Positions 31,212 through 40,050 of a DNA stretch of 63,458 nucleotides are shown here, one piece after another. The translations under genes were made by a program, and so were the position numbers. The DNA lies in NCBI GenBank assembly GCA_021324305.1, contig JAJPJI010000016.1:1-63458 (forward strand), written 5' to 3'. Source of the DNA: Gammaproteobacteria bacterium. Its GTDB lineage: Bacteria; Pseudomonadota; Gammaproteobacteria; DSM-16500. Below the pieces are notes generated by a model. The model had not been told where the DNA came from and made no database searches. It worked only from the letters and a program-made list of their open reading frames with translations. How positions within the stretch are numbered: the stretch's first letter is position 1; each line of letters begins with the position of its first letter.

Positions 31212-32420
31212 ATGTATATGGCTGATTTGAAAAAACCGCGGTACACGAAGTCTCATGAAGCCAATCACAAGCTGCAACGACTCAACAGTGCGTTAATGGC
31301 TTTAAGCCGCATAAACAAGGCATTATTGGCAGCAAAGGATGAGAAGCTATTTCTGCAGGAAGTCTGCCGTATCATTGTTCAGACACGAAGCTATCCGCTT
31401 GCCTGGGTGGGTTATCCATTAATCAATAAGGCAAAATCTGTCATCCCGGTTGCACAAGCCGGATTCAAAATGAATTACCTCGATAAACTCAAAATTTCCT
31501 GGGGCGATAACAAATGGGGACGTGGTCCAACTGGAATTGCTATCCGCACCGGCAAAATGCAGGTTGTCACTAATATCATGACAGATCCCAAGTACAAGCC
31601 ATGGCGAGCCATGGGCAAGGAATGTGGTTTTCAGGGCTCTATTACCTTTCCTCTAAAATACAATCATACTTTTTTCGGCGCAATCATGATTTATACCGAT
31701 AAACCTGATGCATTCAGCGCTGATGAAATTAAATTGCTTGAAGAACTGGTAAGTGATATCGCATTTGGAATTAATACCATACGTACCAGACAAGAACTGT
31801 TTCATAGCGAGAAAAAGCTGGCCCATGTACTCCTTAAGACATTGGAAGTGGCTGTGTACGCTGTCGAAAAACGCGACCCTTATACTGCAGGTCACATGCA
31901 ACGGACAGCTTCTCTTGCTCGCGCTATTGCATTTGAAATGTCTTTGCCGGCTGAACAGATCAGCGGGATCATTTATGGAGCGATGGTGCATGATATAGGA
32001 AAAATTTATGTTCCAGCTGAAATCCTTGCACGCCCCAGTAAATTGACACCCCTGGAAATGGAGTTTATCCGGACACATCCGCAAATGGGTTATGATCTTA
32101 TCAAAGGTATCGAATATCCGTGGCCAATTGCAGAAATCATATTGCAGCATCATGAGCGTTTAGACGGATCTGGTTATCCCCACGGCCTGAAAGGAAACCA
32201 GATCTTGCTTGAAACTCGTGTGATCACCGTGGCAGACGTGGTTGAAGCAATGATGTCACACCGGCCTTACAGACCAGCTCATACATTAAACGAAACGCTG
32301 AGAGAGATTAGGAGCAATAAGGGGAAACTGTATGATCCGGATGTGGTGAATACCTGTATCCGGTTACTGAAGAAAAAAGATATTCATGAAATCCTCAGCC
32401 AGACAGTTGAAATAATCTAG
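31212..32420 (+). CDS. GAF/HD-GYP signalling protein, predicted c-di-GMP phosphodiesterase
   Basis: A 402-residue protein. The N-terminal half is a GAF-type sensor domain (about 40-190; WVGYPLINKAKSVIP and SITFPLKYNHTFFGAIMIY). A short coiled helix leads to an HD-GYP domain at about 210-390 with HDIGKI (H260, D261), a second His in THPQMG and the full HERLDGSGYPHGL signature, so the metal site is complete. HD-GYP proteins hydrolyse cyclic di-GMP. It stands alone, with a degenerate repeat region downstream. Confidence 0.9.
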   Translation: MYMADLKKPRYTKSHEANHKLQRLNSALMALSRINKALLAAKDEKLFLQEVCRIIVQTRSYPLAWVGYPLINKAKSVIPVAQAGFKMNYLDKLKISWGDNKWGRGPTGIAIRTGKMQVVTNIMTDPKYKPWRAMGKECGFQGSITFPLKYNHTFFGAIMIYTDKPDAFSADEIKLLEELVSDIAFGINTIRTRQELFHSEKKLAHVLLKTLEVAVYAVEKRDPYTAGHMQRTASLARAIAFEMSLPAEQISGIIYGAMVHDIGKIYVPAEILARPSKLTPLEMEFIRTHPQMGYDLIKGIEYPWPIAEIILQHHERLDGSGYPHGLKGNQILLETRVITVADVVEAMMSHRPYRPAHTLNETLREIRSNKGKLYDPDVVNTCIRLLKKKDIHEILSQTVEII

Positions 32421-32648
32421 AATACACGCGCCGGCAATCATGGATTCGTCGTCGCGAGACTGTGAATCTGCCGTGACAACCCAGACAATAACTTGTGGCT
32501 TGCCGCCCATCCTGCGGATGATCACAATGACGGCTGTGAAAACTACCGTCACTGCTGCAGATACCCTGCTGATACCGTCGTCTCGAGCCAACCCTCGGCC
32601 AAGAACTTCCGGAGTAAACTCGCTGGCGTAACGACGTGACGATCTGAT
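32421..32648. repeat. Degenerate repeat-like intergenic region
   Basis: A 228-base gap between convergent genes. It contains GATTCGTCGTCGCGAGACTG and CGCCCATCCTGCGGATGATC, resembling decayed members of the CGTCATTCGCGAG-type repeat seen at about 41790. No coding potential or clear terminator was found. Confidence 0.35.
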
Positions 32649-33314
32649 TTATTTTTTAAGATATTTATCAAACCATGCATTCGCGAGACGTGACACTTCT
32701 TCCAGCTTTCCCGGCTCCTCAAATAAGTGTGTGGCGCCAGGAACAATTTCCATCTTTTTCTCGCATTTTAACATCTTGAACGCTTTTTCATTCAGCTCAA
32801 TTACTGGCTCGTCATCCCCACCCACAATCAGCAATGTGGGCGCTTTGACATAAGACAGAGATTCTCCCGCGAGATCAGGCCTGCCTCCCCGGGAAACCAC
32901 AGCCACGACAAGATTCGCGAGCTTCGCAGCAGCCACCAATGCGGCACCGCCACCAGTGCTGGCGCCAAAATATCCGACTGGCATTTTATTCAAAACCGGA
33001 TTTTTGGTTATCCACGTTGTAGCTGCCACCAGACGGTCAGCAAGAAAGGCGATGTCAAATCGGAATTGGGATGTTGTCGAATCAATTTCATCTTCTTCCG
33101 GTGTCAACAGGTCAAATAACAAGGTTGCAAATTGTCGATGTTGCAACTCTCTGGCGATATATTGATTGCGAGGACTAAATCGGCTGCTGCCGCTGCCATG
33201 CGCAAAAATCACTATTCCTTTCGCGGCATGAGGAATGTGTAGAAGACCATCAAGATGAACATCATTGCATGGGATTTCGATTGGATGTTCAGTATCAACC
33301 ATAAATTCAGTCAT
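32649..33314 (-). CDS. Alpha/beta hydrolase (dienelactone hydrolase-like)
   Basis: A 221-residue serine hydrolase. The nucleophile elbow is GYFGASTGGGAA (Ser in G-x-S-x-G), acid in VGGDDEPV, His in PGATHLFEE. The ATG at 33314 is preferred over earlier starts (33353 ATG, 33362 TTG), because AAGGAATCAATTT lies upstream and EIPCNDVHLDGLLHIP then forms the first strand. It follows the phosphoribosyltransferase gene closely; in other bacteria these two families are neighbours or fused. Substrate unknown. Confidence 0.8.
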   Translation of the reverse strand: MTEFMVDTEHPIEIPCNDVHLDGLLHIPHAAKGIVIFAHGSGSSRFSPRNQYIARELQHRQFATLLFDLLTPEEDEIDSTTSQFRFDIAFLADRLVAATTWITKNPVLNKMPVGYFGASTGGGAALVAAAKLANLVVAVVSRGGRPDLAGESLSYVKAPTLLIVGGDDEPVIELNEKAFKMLKCEKKMEIVPGATHLFEEPGKLEEVSRLANAWFDKYLKK

Positions 33315-33358
33315 AAATTGATTCCTTGTCATTACAAAACTCAAATGATTCATTTTTA

Positions 33359-34021
33359 TCAATGCGGTGATTTGATAAAATTCCTTGCCTCATCCAGCAG
33401 ATTATACACTTCTTCATCTTCTGTCTGAGAGAAATCTTCATACCAGGCACCAACAGCATAAAAATGCACCGGTCTCATTGGGCAAATAAATCGATCCACG
33501 AGTAATTGAATTTCATCACACATCTGCTTTTCAGCGACCGGAACCGCGACAACAAGACTCGTTGGCTTGAGCTGCTTTAATGCCTTGATGGCAGCTCGAA
33601 TGGTTGCGCCAGTCGCAATGCCGTCATCAACAAGAATAATGACTTTATTCCTGAGATCCGGAAATGCACGCTTGTCTCTATAGGCAGTTTCACGACGCTT
33701 CAATTCCATGGTTTCGTCCGCGACAACAGCATTGATTGCAGATTTTGGAATACCCAACTCAGTAATAATATCATCGTTAAATACCGTGACATTACCCATT
33801 GCGATCGCTCCCATCGCAAGCTCACTATGTCCCGGGACACCCAGTTTTCGCACAATGAAAACATCCAGCGGCGCACGCAACGCCTTGGCGATCTCAAATG
33901 CAACAGGCACGCCCCCGCGCGGCAATGCCAATACCATCACATCATCACGGCCTTCATAAACCCGCAGCTGTTTGGCCAGCACCTGCCCTGCATCTATTCG
34001 ATCTTTATATTTTTCAGTCAC
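33359..34021 (-). CDS. Phosphoribosyltransferase
   Basis: A 220-residue type I phosphoribosyltransferase-fold protein. The PRPP loop VILVDDGIATGATIRAA contains the two acidic residues and the Gly/Thr-rich 13-residue signature. The N-terminal LPRGGVPVAFEIAKAL is typical of this subfamily of unknown substrate. It is upstream of, and closely coupled to, the dienelactone-hydrolase-like gene. No known biosynthetic pathway can be assigned. Confidence 0.85.
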   Translation of the reverse strand: MTEKYKDRIDAGQVLAKQLRVYEGRDDVMVLALPRGGVPVAFEIAKALRAPLDVFIVRKLGVPGHSELAMGAIAMGNVTVFNDDIITELGIPKSAINAVVADETMELKRRETAYRDKRAFPDLRNKVIILVDDGIATGATIRAAIKALKQLKPTSLVVAVPVAEKQMCDEIQLLVDRFICPMRPVHFYAVGAWYEDFSQTEDEEVYNLLDEARNFIKSPH

Positions 34022-34399
34022 TTGATGCTCTTCCTGAATAACCCTCTCTTCTTATAGTATGTGCCAAATTCCAGGCAATAACATCTTGCAAATTAATTTT
34101 TATTTAAGTTTCAGGATATAAAATGAATTCATAAATATTAAATCGCACCTATATTCCCTGGCATAGACCAGCAATCTCTGCTGCCAATTCTAATGATCCA
34201 TATGAGTTATATCTCGCCTTGTCGAAACAGGGCGCTTCGCAAAACGAAGACGCATGAGTGCTGTCTTACGACTGGAAAAAGCCCTGACCATTGAAATGAC
34301 AAATTTTCAGTTGTATAAACTGTGCCGGCAATCAACATCAAAAAACCCACTGATCCGAGATTTTCTGGAATTTAAAATGACGCGTTTCCTGAAACAGGA
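34022..34399. other. AT-rich gap between the phosphoribosyltransferase and patatin genes
   Basis: This 378-base stretch contains the promoter region of the phosphoribosyltransferase operon and the end of the patatin transcript. A short reading frame of 65 codons (34254-34451, plus strand) runs through it and into the antisense of the patatin gene; it has no good ribosome-binding site and is probably spurious. A hairpin around GGCGCTTCG...CGAAGACGC lies at about 34231-34252. Confidence 0.4.
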
Positions 34400-35428
34400 T
34401 TATAGCCACTCGTTGAAATCAATGGTCGACTGCTTGCCTATCATGTCATAATTTTCCTGCAGCCAGGTTTCCGCCGCTGCACGGCCAAGATCACGCAATG
34501 TCAGCAAAAATTTCCAGTCTGGCACAAAGACACTTTCACGCGGAAATTGTTCCAGCGCCTTGTCAGCACGCAAGCAGTGGATAAACAGCTTTTTTAAATT
34601 ATTCTTGAATTCACTTTTAATCCATCCATCATCAATCAGCTTGGTAACAAAGGCAATAGCACGCATTTCACGCATCAGGGATGAGTTGAACGATATTTCT
34701 CTCAATCTGGTTTCGATTTCCATCACAGTAGAAGGAATATTGGAGCGAACAATTGGTACAGTATGCAGAATGATAATGTCTTTCACGTCAGTATTATAAA
34801 TCAAAGGAAATATGGCAGGATTTCCTAAATATCCGCCATCCCAATAATATTCATTATCAATTTCAACCGCTTGAAATAGCTTGGGCAAACAGGCTGATGC
34901 AATAATTGCATTGATGGAAAGTTCCTCGGTATTAAATATTCTTATCTTGCCGGTTCTGACATTGGTTGCACCAAGAAACAATTTAATCTTGCTATTCGCC
35001 TTGATTTTTTCTATATCAATAATGTTTTCCAGCACTTCCCTGATGGGATGGTGATTGTACGGGTTAAACTGGTATGGCGATAAAATATTGGTGATCGAGC
35101 TGAAAAAATAAAAACTGACTGGAACTTTCAGATATGGCTGCAGAAATATATCGATTGGAAGGGGCGAGGTCACACCATATAATTTTCCATAATCGCTCAT
35201 TGCATGCCAAAACTCATACAATAACTCTCGCGCGCCTTCGTTGCCGCCCTCCATCATTCCCTGGGAAAGAATGACTGCATTCATGCTGCCAGCACTGGTT
35301 GCGGTAATTGCTTCTATCGAGAAGATATCCTTTTCCAGAAATTTATCCAGCACGCCCCACGCGAATGCACCGTGCGCTCCACCGCCCTGAAGAGCCAGGT
35401 TTACCTTTTTTTTGTCCTTCTGTTCCAC
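34400..35428 (-). CDS. Patatin-like phospholipase with variant nucleophile elbow
   Basis: A 342-residue patatin-fold lipase. The oxyanion loop is QGGGAHGAFAWG (about 14-25), the catalytic serine S45 sits in TATSAGSMN, and the catalytic aspartate D197 is in YYWDGGYLG, so the Ser-Asp dyad is complete. The elbow reads A-T-S-A-G rather than the usual G-T-S-A-G. The C-terminal 100 residues form a helical region (LREISFNSSLMREMRAIAF) seen in this bacterial patatin subfamily. Cytoplasmic by sequence (no signal peptide). Patatins of intracellular bacteria are often secreted phospholipases; that role is possible here but not shown. Confidence 0.85.
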   Translation of the reverse strand: MEQKDKKKVNLALQGGGAHGAFAWGVLDKFLEKDIFSIEAITATSAGSMNAVILSQGMMEGGNEGARELLYEFWHAMSDYGKLYGVTSPLPIDIFLQPYLKVPVSFYFFSSITNILSPYQFNPYNHHPIREVLENIIDIEKIKANSKIKLFLGATNVRTGKIRIFNTEELSINAIIASACLPKLFQAVEIDNEYYWDGGYLGNPAIFPLIYNTDVKDIIILHTVPIVRSNIPSTVMEIETRLREISFNSSLMREMRAIAFVTKLIDDGWIKSEFKNNLKKLFIHCLRADKALEQFPRESVFVPDWKFLLTLRDLGRAAAETWLQENYDMIGKQSTIDFNEWL

Positions 35429-35585
35429 CAGAGCGCTCCTCAGCCGAAAAAATCTGAATTAACTGTACAATTTCAGGAACCGGGCAAATAAATAAGGCAT
35501 GCTTATCTATAATATTAGCATTAATAGCGGCTTGCGGCCTTTGGCAGAAATGGATGCCTTTGTTTAATATGGGATATTATTTATC

Positions 35586-35918
35586 CTAAAAGAGCCGGAT
35601 AATATGAAAAGAGATATAAATTAGCGTTAAAACCACGATTACTTTCGACGTCCAGTTGAATATTCTCCAGGAATTTTTACCAGCAATCCAGACACACGTA
35701 GAGCTGACAATCAAATATGGCAAGCTGAGCGCCATGACCAGATCCGTGAACTTGTGCATTCCATGATAATCGATATAGTAGGGTGATATAAATCTGACGC
35801 AAATGACAACAAGCGCGATGATGACAAGATTAAGCAAGATGTAGACAATCCAGAATGATTTTGCCAGCGAAACTTCGCCAATCCAGCATTGCTTCAAGAA
35901 TCTGAATATTCCGAACAT
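35586..35918 (-). CDS. Small membrane protein, unknown function
   Basis: A 110-residue protein with three hydrophobic segments (FWIVYILLNLVIIALVVICV; LVMALSLPYLIVSSTCVWI; VIVVLTLIYISFHIIRLF). The ATG at 35918 is preferred over one 60 bases upstream because GGAAGGAAACAAGGA lies directly before it. It follows mnmE on the same strand by 66 bases. No family recognised. Confidence 0.6.
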   Translation of the reverse strand: MFGIFRFLKQCWIGEVSLAKSFWIVYILLNLVIIALVVICVRFISPYYIDYHGMHKFTDLVMALSLPYLIVSSTCVWIAGKNSWRIFNWTSKVIVVLTLIYISFHIIRLF

Positions 35919-35984
35919 TCCTTGTTTCCTTCCAGATAGAACTGCGTGCCGACAAGATCCGGTCAATCGTGCCAGCATATATGT

Positions 35985-37358
35985 CTATTTGCCAATACAA
36001 AAGGTTGAAAATATCCTGCCCAGCAAATCATCGGCCGTAAATTCGCCCGTGATTTCGCATAGTGCAAGGTGTGCTTGCCGCAAATCTTCCGCAGCCAGTT
36101 CTCCGTGACGTGACTCCTTAAGCTGTCTCAGGCCTTCCTCAACATGCTTTTGCGCTCTTGCCAACGCATCCAGATGCCGGCGACGCGCAAGGAAGACACC
36201 CTCATCAGAGGAGGTAAAACCAACCTCGCTCTTAATATGTTCTTTAAGCAGGTCTATCCCAGCGCCTGATTTTGCGGATAATGAAATAATCAATTTACCG
36301 CCAACCTTGCTGATTGCTGGACGCTCATTTAATAGATCAATCTTATTGCGGATGTAAATGACCGGCTGGCTGAACTTGATTCTAGAAGAGATATTTTCCA
36401 TGGCGGGCAAATCGGTCGATGACGCATTTATGTCCATTACAAACAGGACGAGATCGGCTTTTTCAATTTCACCGACCGCCCTGCGTATACCTTCCTGTTC
36501 AACAATATCATTGCTTTCACGTAATCCAGCGGTATCAATGATATGCATAGGCATGCCGTCAATCAGAATATAATCGCGCAAAACATCACGCGTCGTTCCA
36601 GGGATGTCTGTTACAATAGCGACCTCTTTTCCGCTCAGGCAGTTTAACAGGCTGGATTTTCCCACATTAGGCTCACCGGCAATGACTGCCGTTATACCTT
36701 CACGCAAGAAACTCCCTTGTTTTGCCTTTTGCAGAATATCGCATAATTGATCAGTGATAGCTTTCAAGGCGTTGGAAACAGCCGCATCCGCAAGAAAATC
36801 AATTTCTTCATCTGTGAAATCAATCGCCGCCTCCACATACATGCGTAAATGAATAATTTTTTCATTTAACTCATGGACCCGGCGTGAAAACTCACCTTGT
36901 AAAGACCGCATGGCAGACCGCGCTGCCTGACGTGAAGTCGCGCTAATTAAATCAGCAATTGCTTCGGCTTGTGCCAAGTCAATTTTTCCATTAATGAACG
37001 CGCGCTCGGAAAATTCGCCCGGACGCGCCAGACGTACTCCCAGAGATAAAATTCTCTGCAATAACAAATCAACCACCACCGGCCCGCCATGGCCATGCAG
37101 TTCAAGAACATCCTCGCCAGTAAAAGAATGCGGATTCGGAAAAAATATTGCCACACCTTCGTCAAGAATTTCGTTATCAGCTCCTCTGAATGGAAGATAA
37201 GTCGCCTGCCTTGGTGTGAGCGTACACCCCAGTGTTTCATTCATGATGCGTTTTACGTTTGGGCCAGATACACGAATGATGGCAATACCGCCGCGGCCGG
37301 CTGGTGTGGCCTGGGCAGCGATGGTATCAATTGTTGTTTCCCGGAATGATGATTTCAT
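35985..37358 (-). CDS. mnmE: tRNA modification GTPase MnmE
   Basis: With MnmG it installs the 5-carboxymethylaminomethyl group on U34 of tRNAs. The 457-residue protein has the N-terminal folate-binding domain ([23 protein letters not shown]), the G domain (Walker [21 protein letters not shown]), and the C-terminal conserved cysteine in IFSTFCIGK. The ATG at 37358 is preferred to 37400 because it gives the family N-terminus and avoids a hairpin that spans the upstream ATGs. mnmG, its usual neighbour, is not adjacent. Confidence 0.93.
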   Translation of the reverse strand: MKSSFRETTIDTIAAQATPAGRGGIAIIRVSGPNVKRIMNETLGCTLTPRQATYLPFRGADNEILDEGVAIFFPNPHSFTGEDVLELHGHGGPVVVDLLLQRILSLGVRLARPGEFSERAFINGKIDLAQAEAIADLISATSRQAARSAMRSLQGEFSRRVHELNEKIIHLRMYVEAAIDFTDEEIDFLADAAVSNALKAITDQLCDILQKAKQGSFLREGITAVIAGEPNVGKSSLLNCLSGKEVAIVTDIPGTTRDVLRDYILIDGMPMHIIDTAGLRESNDIVEQEGIRRAVGEIEKADLVLFVMDINASSTDLPAMENISSRIKFSQPVIYIRNKIDLLNERPAISKVGGKLIISLSAKSGAGIDLLKEHIKSEVGFTSSDEGVFLARRRHLDALARAQKHVEEGLRQLKESRHGELAAEDLRQAHLALCEITGEFTADDLLGRIFSTFCIGK

Positions 37359-37379
37359 GAGTGGATAACGCGAGGTTTT

Positions 37380-37410
37380 GTTTCTCTCCATGGGATACAT
37401 GGAGAGAAAC
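37380..37410. other. Intercistronic hairpin yidC-mnmE
   Basis: A perfect 13-bp stem, GTTTCTCTCCATG / CATGGAGAGAAAC, with a 5-base loop lies between the yidC stop and the mnmE start. It contains two ATGs that could be mistaken for the mnmE start. No T-run follows on the minus strand, so it is more likely an RNA processing or attenuating structure than a full terminator. Confidence 0.5.
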
Positions 37411-37421
37411 AGAGTACGTAA

Positions 37422-39092
37422 TTATTTCTTTTTCGGTTTTACTTCCTTGTCCAGACGTTTCATAACAAACCATTGCTGCATGAATGAAAGCGTGTTGTTC
37501 ACAAACCAGTACAACATCAAGCCCGCCGGGAAGTTCGCAAACATGACAGTAAAAACTACCGGCATGAGCATCATCACTTTCGCCTGCAACGGATCTGGGG
37601 GCGGTGGATTCAATCGCTGCTGAATAAACATGGAAATACCCATCAAGACAGGTAAAACATAATAGGGATCTTGCTGGGAAAGATCATGGATCCAGAAAAT
37701 AAAAGGCGCCTGGCGCAATTGGACACTTTCAACAAGTACCCAATACAAAGCAATAAACACTGGAATCTGGATCAGGATAGGCAAACATCCACTCATGGGA
37801 TTAACTTTTTCCTGACGATACAATTCGAGTGTCGCCTGGGTCAGTTTCTGTTTATCATCAGCATAACGTTCCTTGAGCATCTCAATTTTTGGCTGCAGTT
37901 TTTTCATTGCACTCATGGAGCGGAAGCTTTTTGCTGAAAGCTGATAAAACAATATCTTGATGATGACGGTAACAAGGACAATCGACCATCCCCAGTTGCC
38001 TACAACATCGTAAATCTTTTGCATCATCCAGAAAATGATCTGCGAAATGAACCAGAACCAGCCGTAATCAATAGTGAGCTTCAGACTGGGCGCAGCTTTC
38101 TCAAGCTGATCTGCAATTGCGGGTCCCGTATACAATTTGGCTTCCGTCGAAATTTTTCCGCCTGGCGCAGCAGTCAGCGGCTGGCCAATCATGCCTATTG
38201 TATAGAGTCCGTTTGACGTAACTCGCGTGTAATAGTTCGAAACAGCCGTTTTTGGCGGAATCCAGGCACTGATAAAATAATGCTGAATCATGGCTGCCCA
38301 GCCATCCTGAACTGTCTGATTAAGGTTCGCTTTTTCGATATCCTTGAAATTAATCTTGGTAAACGGTGTTTGCGGAGTTGAATACGCTGCACCAAAATAG
38401 GTTGCTAGATTTATGAAGCCACCATGGTTTGGCGGCGGCGTGTTAGTACGCAATAGCTGGGTATAAAAGCTGCCTTGCCAGGGCTGGCCTGACTGGTTGT
38501 CGACATCATACCCCACCTTGATTTCATAGCTGTCGCGAGAAAAAGTGAACTTCTTCGTGACCTTCACTCCATCCTTGCTCTGCCAATTGAGACTAACGGT
38601 CAGTTCATTCTGGCCAGATTCAAGCGCATATTCGGTCTGCGCTGTGGTATAAACAGCCTGTTCCTGCGAAGTATCAGGACCTTGCTTGCTCAATAAACCG
38701 CTCTCAGCGACATACTGGGTCTTGGGATCATCATTCAATAGTACGAAGGGCAGTTTGGAACCCAGGGATTCCGGATATTTCAGTAAATTCACCTGGACAA
38801 TATCACCGCCACGAGTATCAATATTAACATTCAACAAATCTGTCGTGACCTTGATAATCTGCCCTTTTGCAGGCACTGAAGCAGATGGTGTCGGCGCAGC
38901 AACAGTTCCGGCTGCCGTCTGATTACCGGCATTCAATGTTTCCGGCACAAAACGGGATGTCTGGGTCGTTTCGGTTGATGCTAAAGGTTTAGCAGGGTGA
39001 TCTTTGTCCCAAGCCTGGAATAACAGAAAGCATAAAAAGATTAATAATGCATATAAGGCAATTCGTACGTAATCTAACATATTTTCAAGCAT
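37422..39092 (-). CDS. yidC: Membrane protein insertase YidC
   Basis: Inserts and folds inner-membrane proteins, with or without SecYEG. The 556 residues show an N-terminal anchor (IALYALLIFLCFLLFQAW), a large periplasmic beta-rich P1 domain (about 60-340), and the conserved core of five helices (YGWFWFISQIIFWMMQ; GWSIVLVTVIIKILFY; GCLPILIQIPVFIALYWVL). The AMKKLQPKI segment in the cytoplasmic loop is typical. Starts at 39092 or 39080 are both possible. Confidence 0.96.
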   Translation of the reverse strand: MLENMLDYVRIALYALLIFLCFLLFQAWDKDHPAKPLASTETTQTSRFVPETLNAGNQTAAGTVAAPTPSASVPAKGQIIKVTTDLLNVNIDTRGGDIVQVNLLKYPESLGSKLPFVLLNDDPKTQYVAESGLLSKQGPDTSQEQAVYTTAQTEYALESGQNELTVSLNWQSKDGVKVTKKFTFSRDSYEIKVGYDVDNQSGQPWQGSFYTQLLRTNTPPPNHGGFINLATYFGAAYSTPQTPFTKINFKDIEKANLNQTVQDGWAAMIQHYFISAWIPPKTAVSNYYTRVTSNGLYTIGMIGQPLTAAPGGKISTEAKLYTGPAIADQLEKAAPSLKLTIDYGWFWFISQIIFWMMQKIYDVVGNWGWSIVLVTVIIKILFYQLSAKSFRSMSAMKKLQPKIEMLKERYADDKQKLTQATLELYRQEKVNPMSGCLPILIQIPVFIALYWVLVESVQLRQAPFIFWIHDLSQQDPYYVLPVLMGISMFIQQRLNPPPPDPLQAKVMMLMPVVFTVMFANFPAGLMLYWFVNNTLSFMQQWFVMKRLDKEVKPKKK

Positions 39093-39114
39093 ACTTTGAT
39101 GACTTCTATTTAAT

Positions 39115-39345
39115 TTAAGGTACGGGATCTATTCCACCCTGATGCCATGGATGACAGCGCAAAACACGCCTCATGGCAAGCCAGCAGCCTCTGAGAGAGC
39201 CATGTGCTTTTATCGCTTCCATCGCATAAGCAGAACAAGATGGTTCAAATCGGCAGCAATGTCCCAACAATCCGCTAACAGCATATCGATACACCTTGAT
39301 CAATGCTATTAAACAATTAGTTATGACAGTGTTAACTTTTGCCAT
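39115..39345 (-). CDS. yidD: Membrane protein insertion efficiency factor YidD
   Basis: A 76-residue protein with an N-terminal amphipathic membrane-associated segment and the family cysteines in [16 protein letters not shown] and [17 protein letters not shown]. It overlaps the end of rnpA by about 25 bases, the usual arrangement in this cluster. Confidence 0.95.
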   Translation of the reverse strand: MAKVNTVITNCLIALIKVYRYAVSGLLGHCCRFEPSCSAYAMEAIKAHGSLRGCWLAMRRVLRCHPWHQGGIDPVP

Positions 39346-39662
39346 ATCTTATCAAGATCGTCTCGCAACGTTTTATTGTCTAAGGGGGTACATTCTGAAC
39401 GTAATAGTATAATGATATCAAGCCCTTTTAGCTCGTTTTTATTATGCCGGAAACTTTCTCGAATCAGCCTTCGTAAATGATTTCTATCAACTGACCGTTT
39501 AATGTGGTGTTTTGCGACAACAATCCCTAACCTCGGATGCGGTTTCAGATTAGGCTTGTAAAGAGCTAACAGGAATTTTTGCGTTACTTTTTTCGGCTTG
39601 GCGAACACAGACTGGAAATCATGTTTGGTAACCAGTCTGTATTCGCGCGAAAACCCGTACAT
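39321..39662 (-). CDS. rnpA: Ribonuclease P protein component
   Basis: The protein subunit that assists the RNase P RNA in tRNA 5' processing, 113 residues. The basic RNR motif is [15 protein letters not shown], preceded by [15 protein letters not shown]. The ATG at 39662 is preferred over the upstream TTG at 39704 because it gives the canonical N-terminus ([11 protein letters not shown]), 10 bases after the rpmH stop. Confidence 0.94.
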   Translation of the reverse strand: MYGFSREYRLVTKHDFQSVFAKPKKVTQKFLLALYKPNLKPHPRLGIVVAKHHIKRSVDRNHLRRLIRESFRHNKNELKGLDIIILLRSECTPLDNKTLRDDLDKIWQKLTLS

Positions 39663-39672
39663 TAACAACAAG

Positions 39673-39807
39673 TTACGGACAAAGTTTGGCGCGGCCTTTC
39701 GCACGGCGGCGGCTCAGCACTGCACGGCCATTTTTGGTCGCCATACGAGCACGAAATCCGTGAGTTCTTTTTCGTTTCAAAACGCTGGGTTGAAATGTTC
39801 TTTTCAT
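39673..39807 (-). CDS. rpmH: 50S ribosomal protein L34
   Basis: A 44-residue, highly basic protein: it begins [19 protein letters not shown], has the [18 protein letters not shown] core and ends LCP then TAA. Its first gene position in rpmH-rnpA-yidD-yidC-mnmE matches the standard cluster. dnaA, usually divergent from it, is 38 kb away. The gene is below the length at which automatic gene calls often start. Confidence 0.97.
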   Translation of the reverse strand: MKRTFQPSVLKRKRTHGFRARMATKNGRAVLSRRRAKGRAKLCP

Positions 39808-39935
39808 GGCTAATACTCAAAACAGTTTTTACGTAGGGGGCATATGTTATGGTTTGTTACACTCATTGTCAAACTATCTCTGGACATTCCCATGCCGTGC
39901 CAGCGAAGCTCGCGTCTGGAAGGCGTCAGAAAACA

Positions 39936-39963
39936 CTGGATCCCTGCCTTCGCAGGGATGACA
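39936..39963. repeat. REP-like palindromic repeat, family A, copy 2
   Basis: CTGGATCCCTGCCTTCGCAGGGATGACA: inverted arms ATCCCTGC / GCAGGGAT around CTTC. It is the reverse orientation of the units at 8120 and 58261, in the gap upstream of rpmH and the 569-residue gene. Confidence 0.75.
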
Positions 39964-40050
39964 GTTGCGCCCTGGAAATTATTGTGAATATCGATTGATA
40001 TTCAGCATTTATCAGAGGTAAATTCGAGATTCTGATAAGGACATCAGCGC

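Noticed and set aside
34254..34451. A 65-codon frame upstream of and antisense to patatin
   Set aside because: Half lies inside the patatin gene and no ribosome-binding site is seen.
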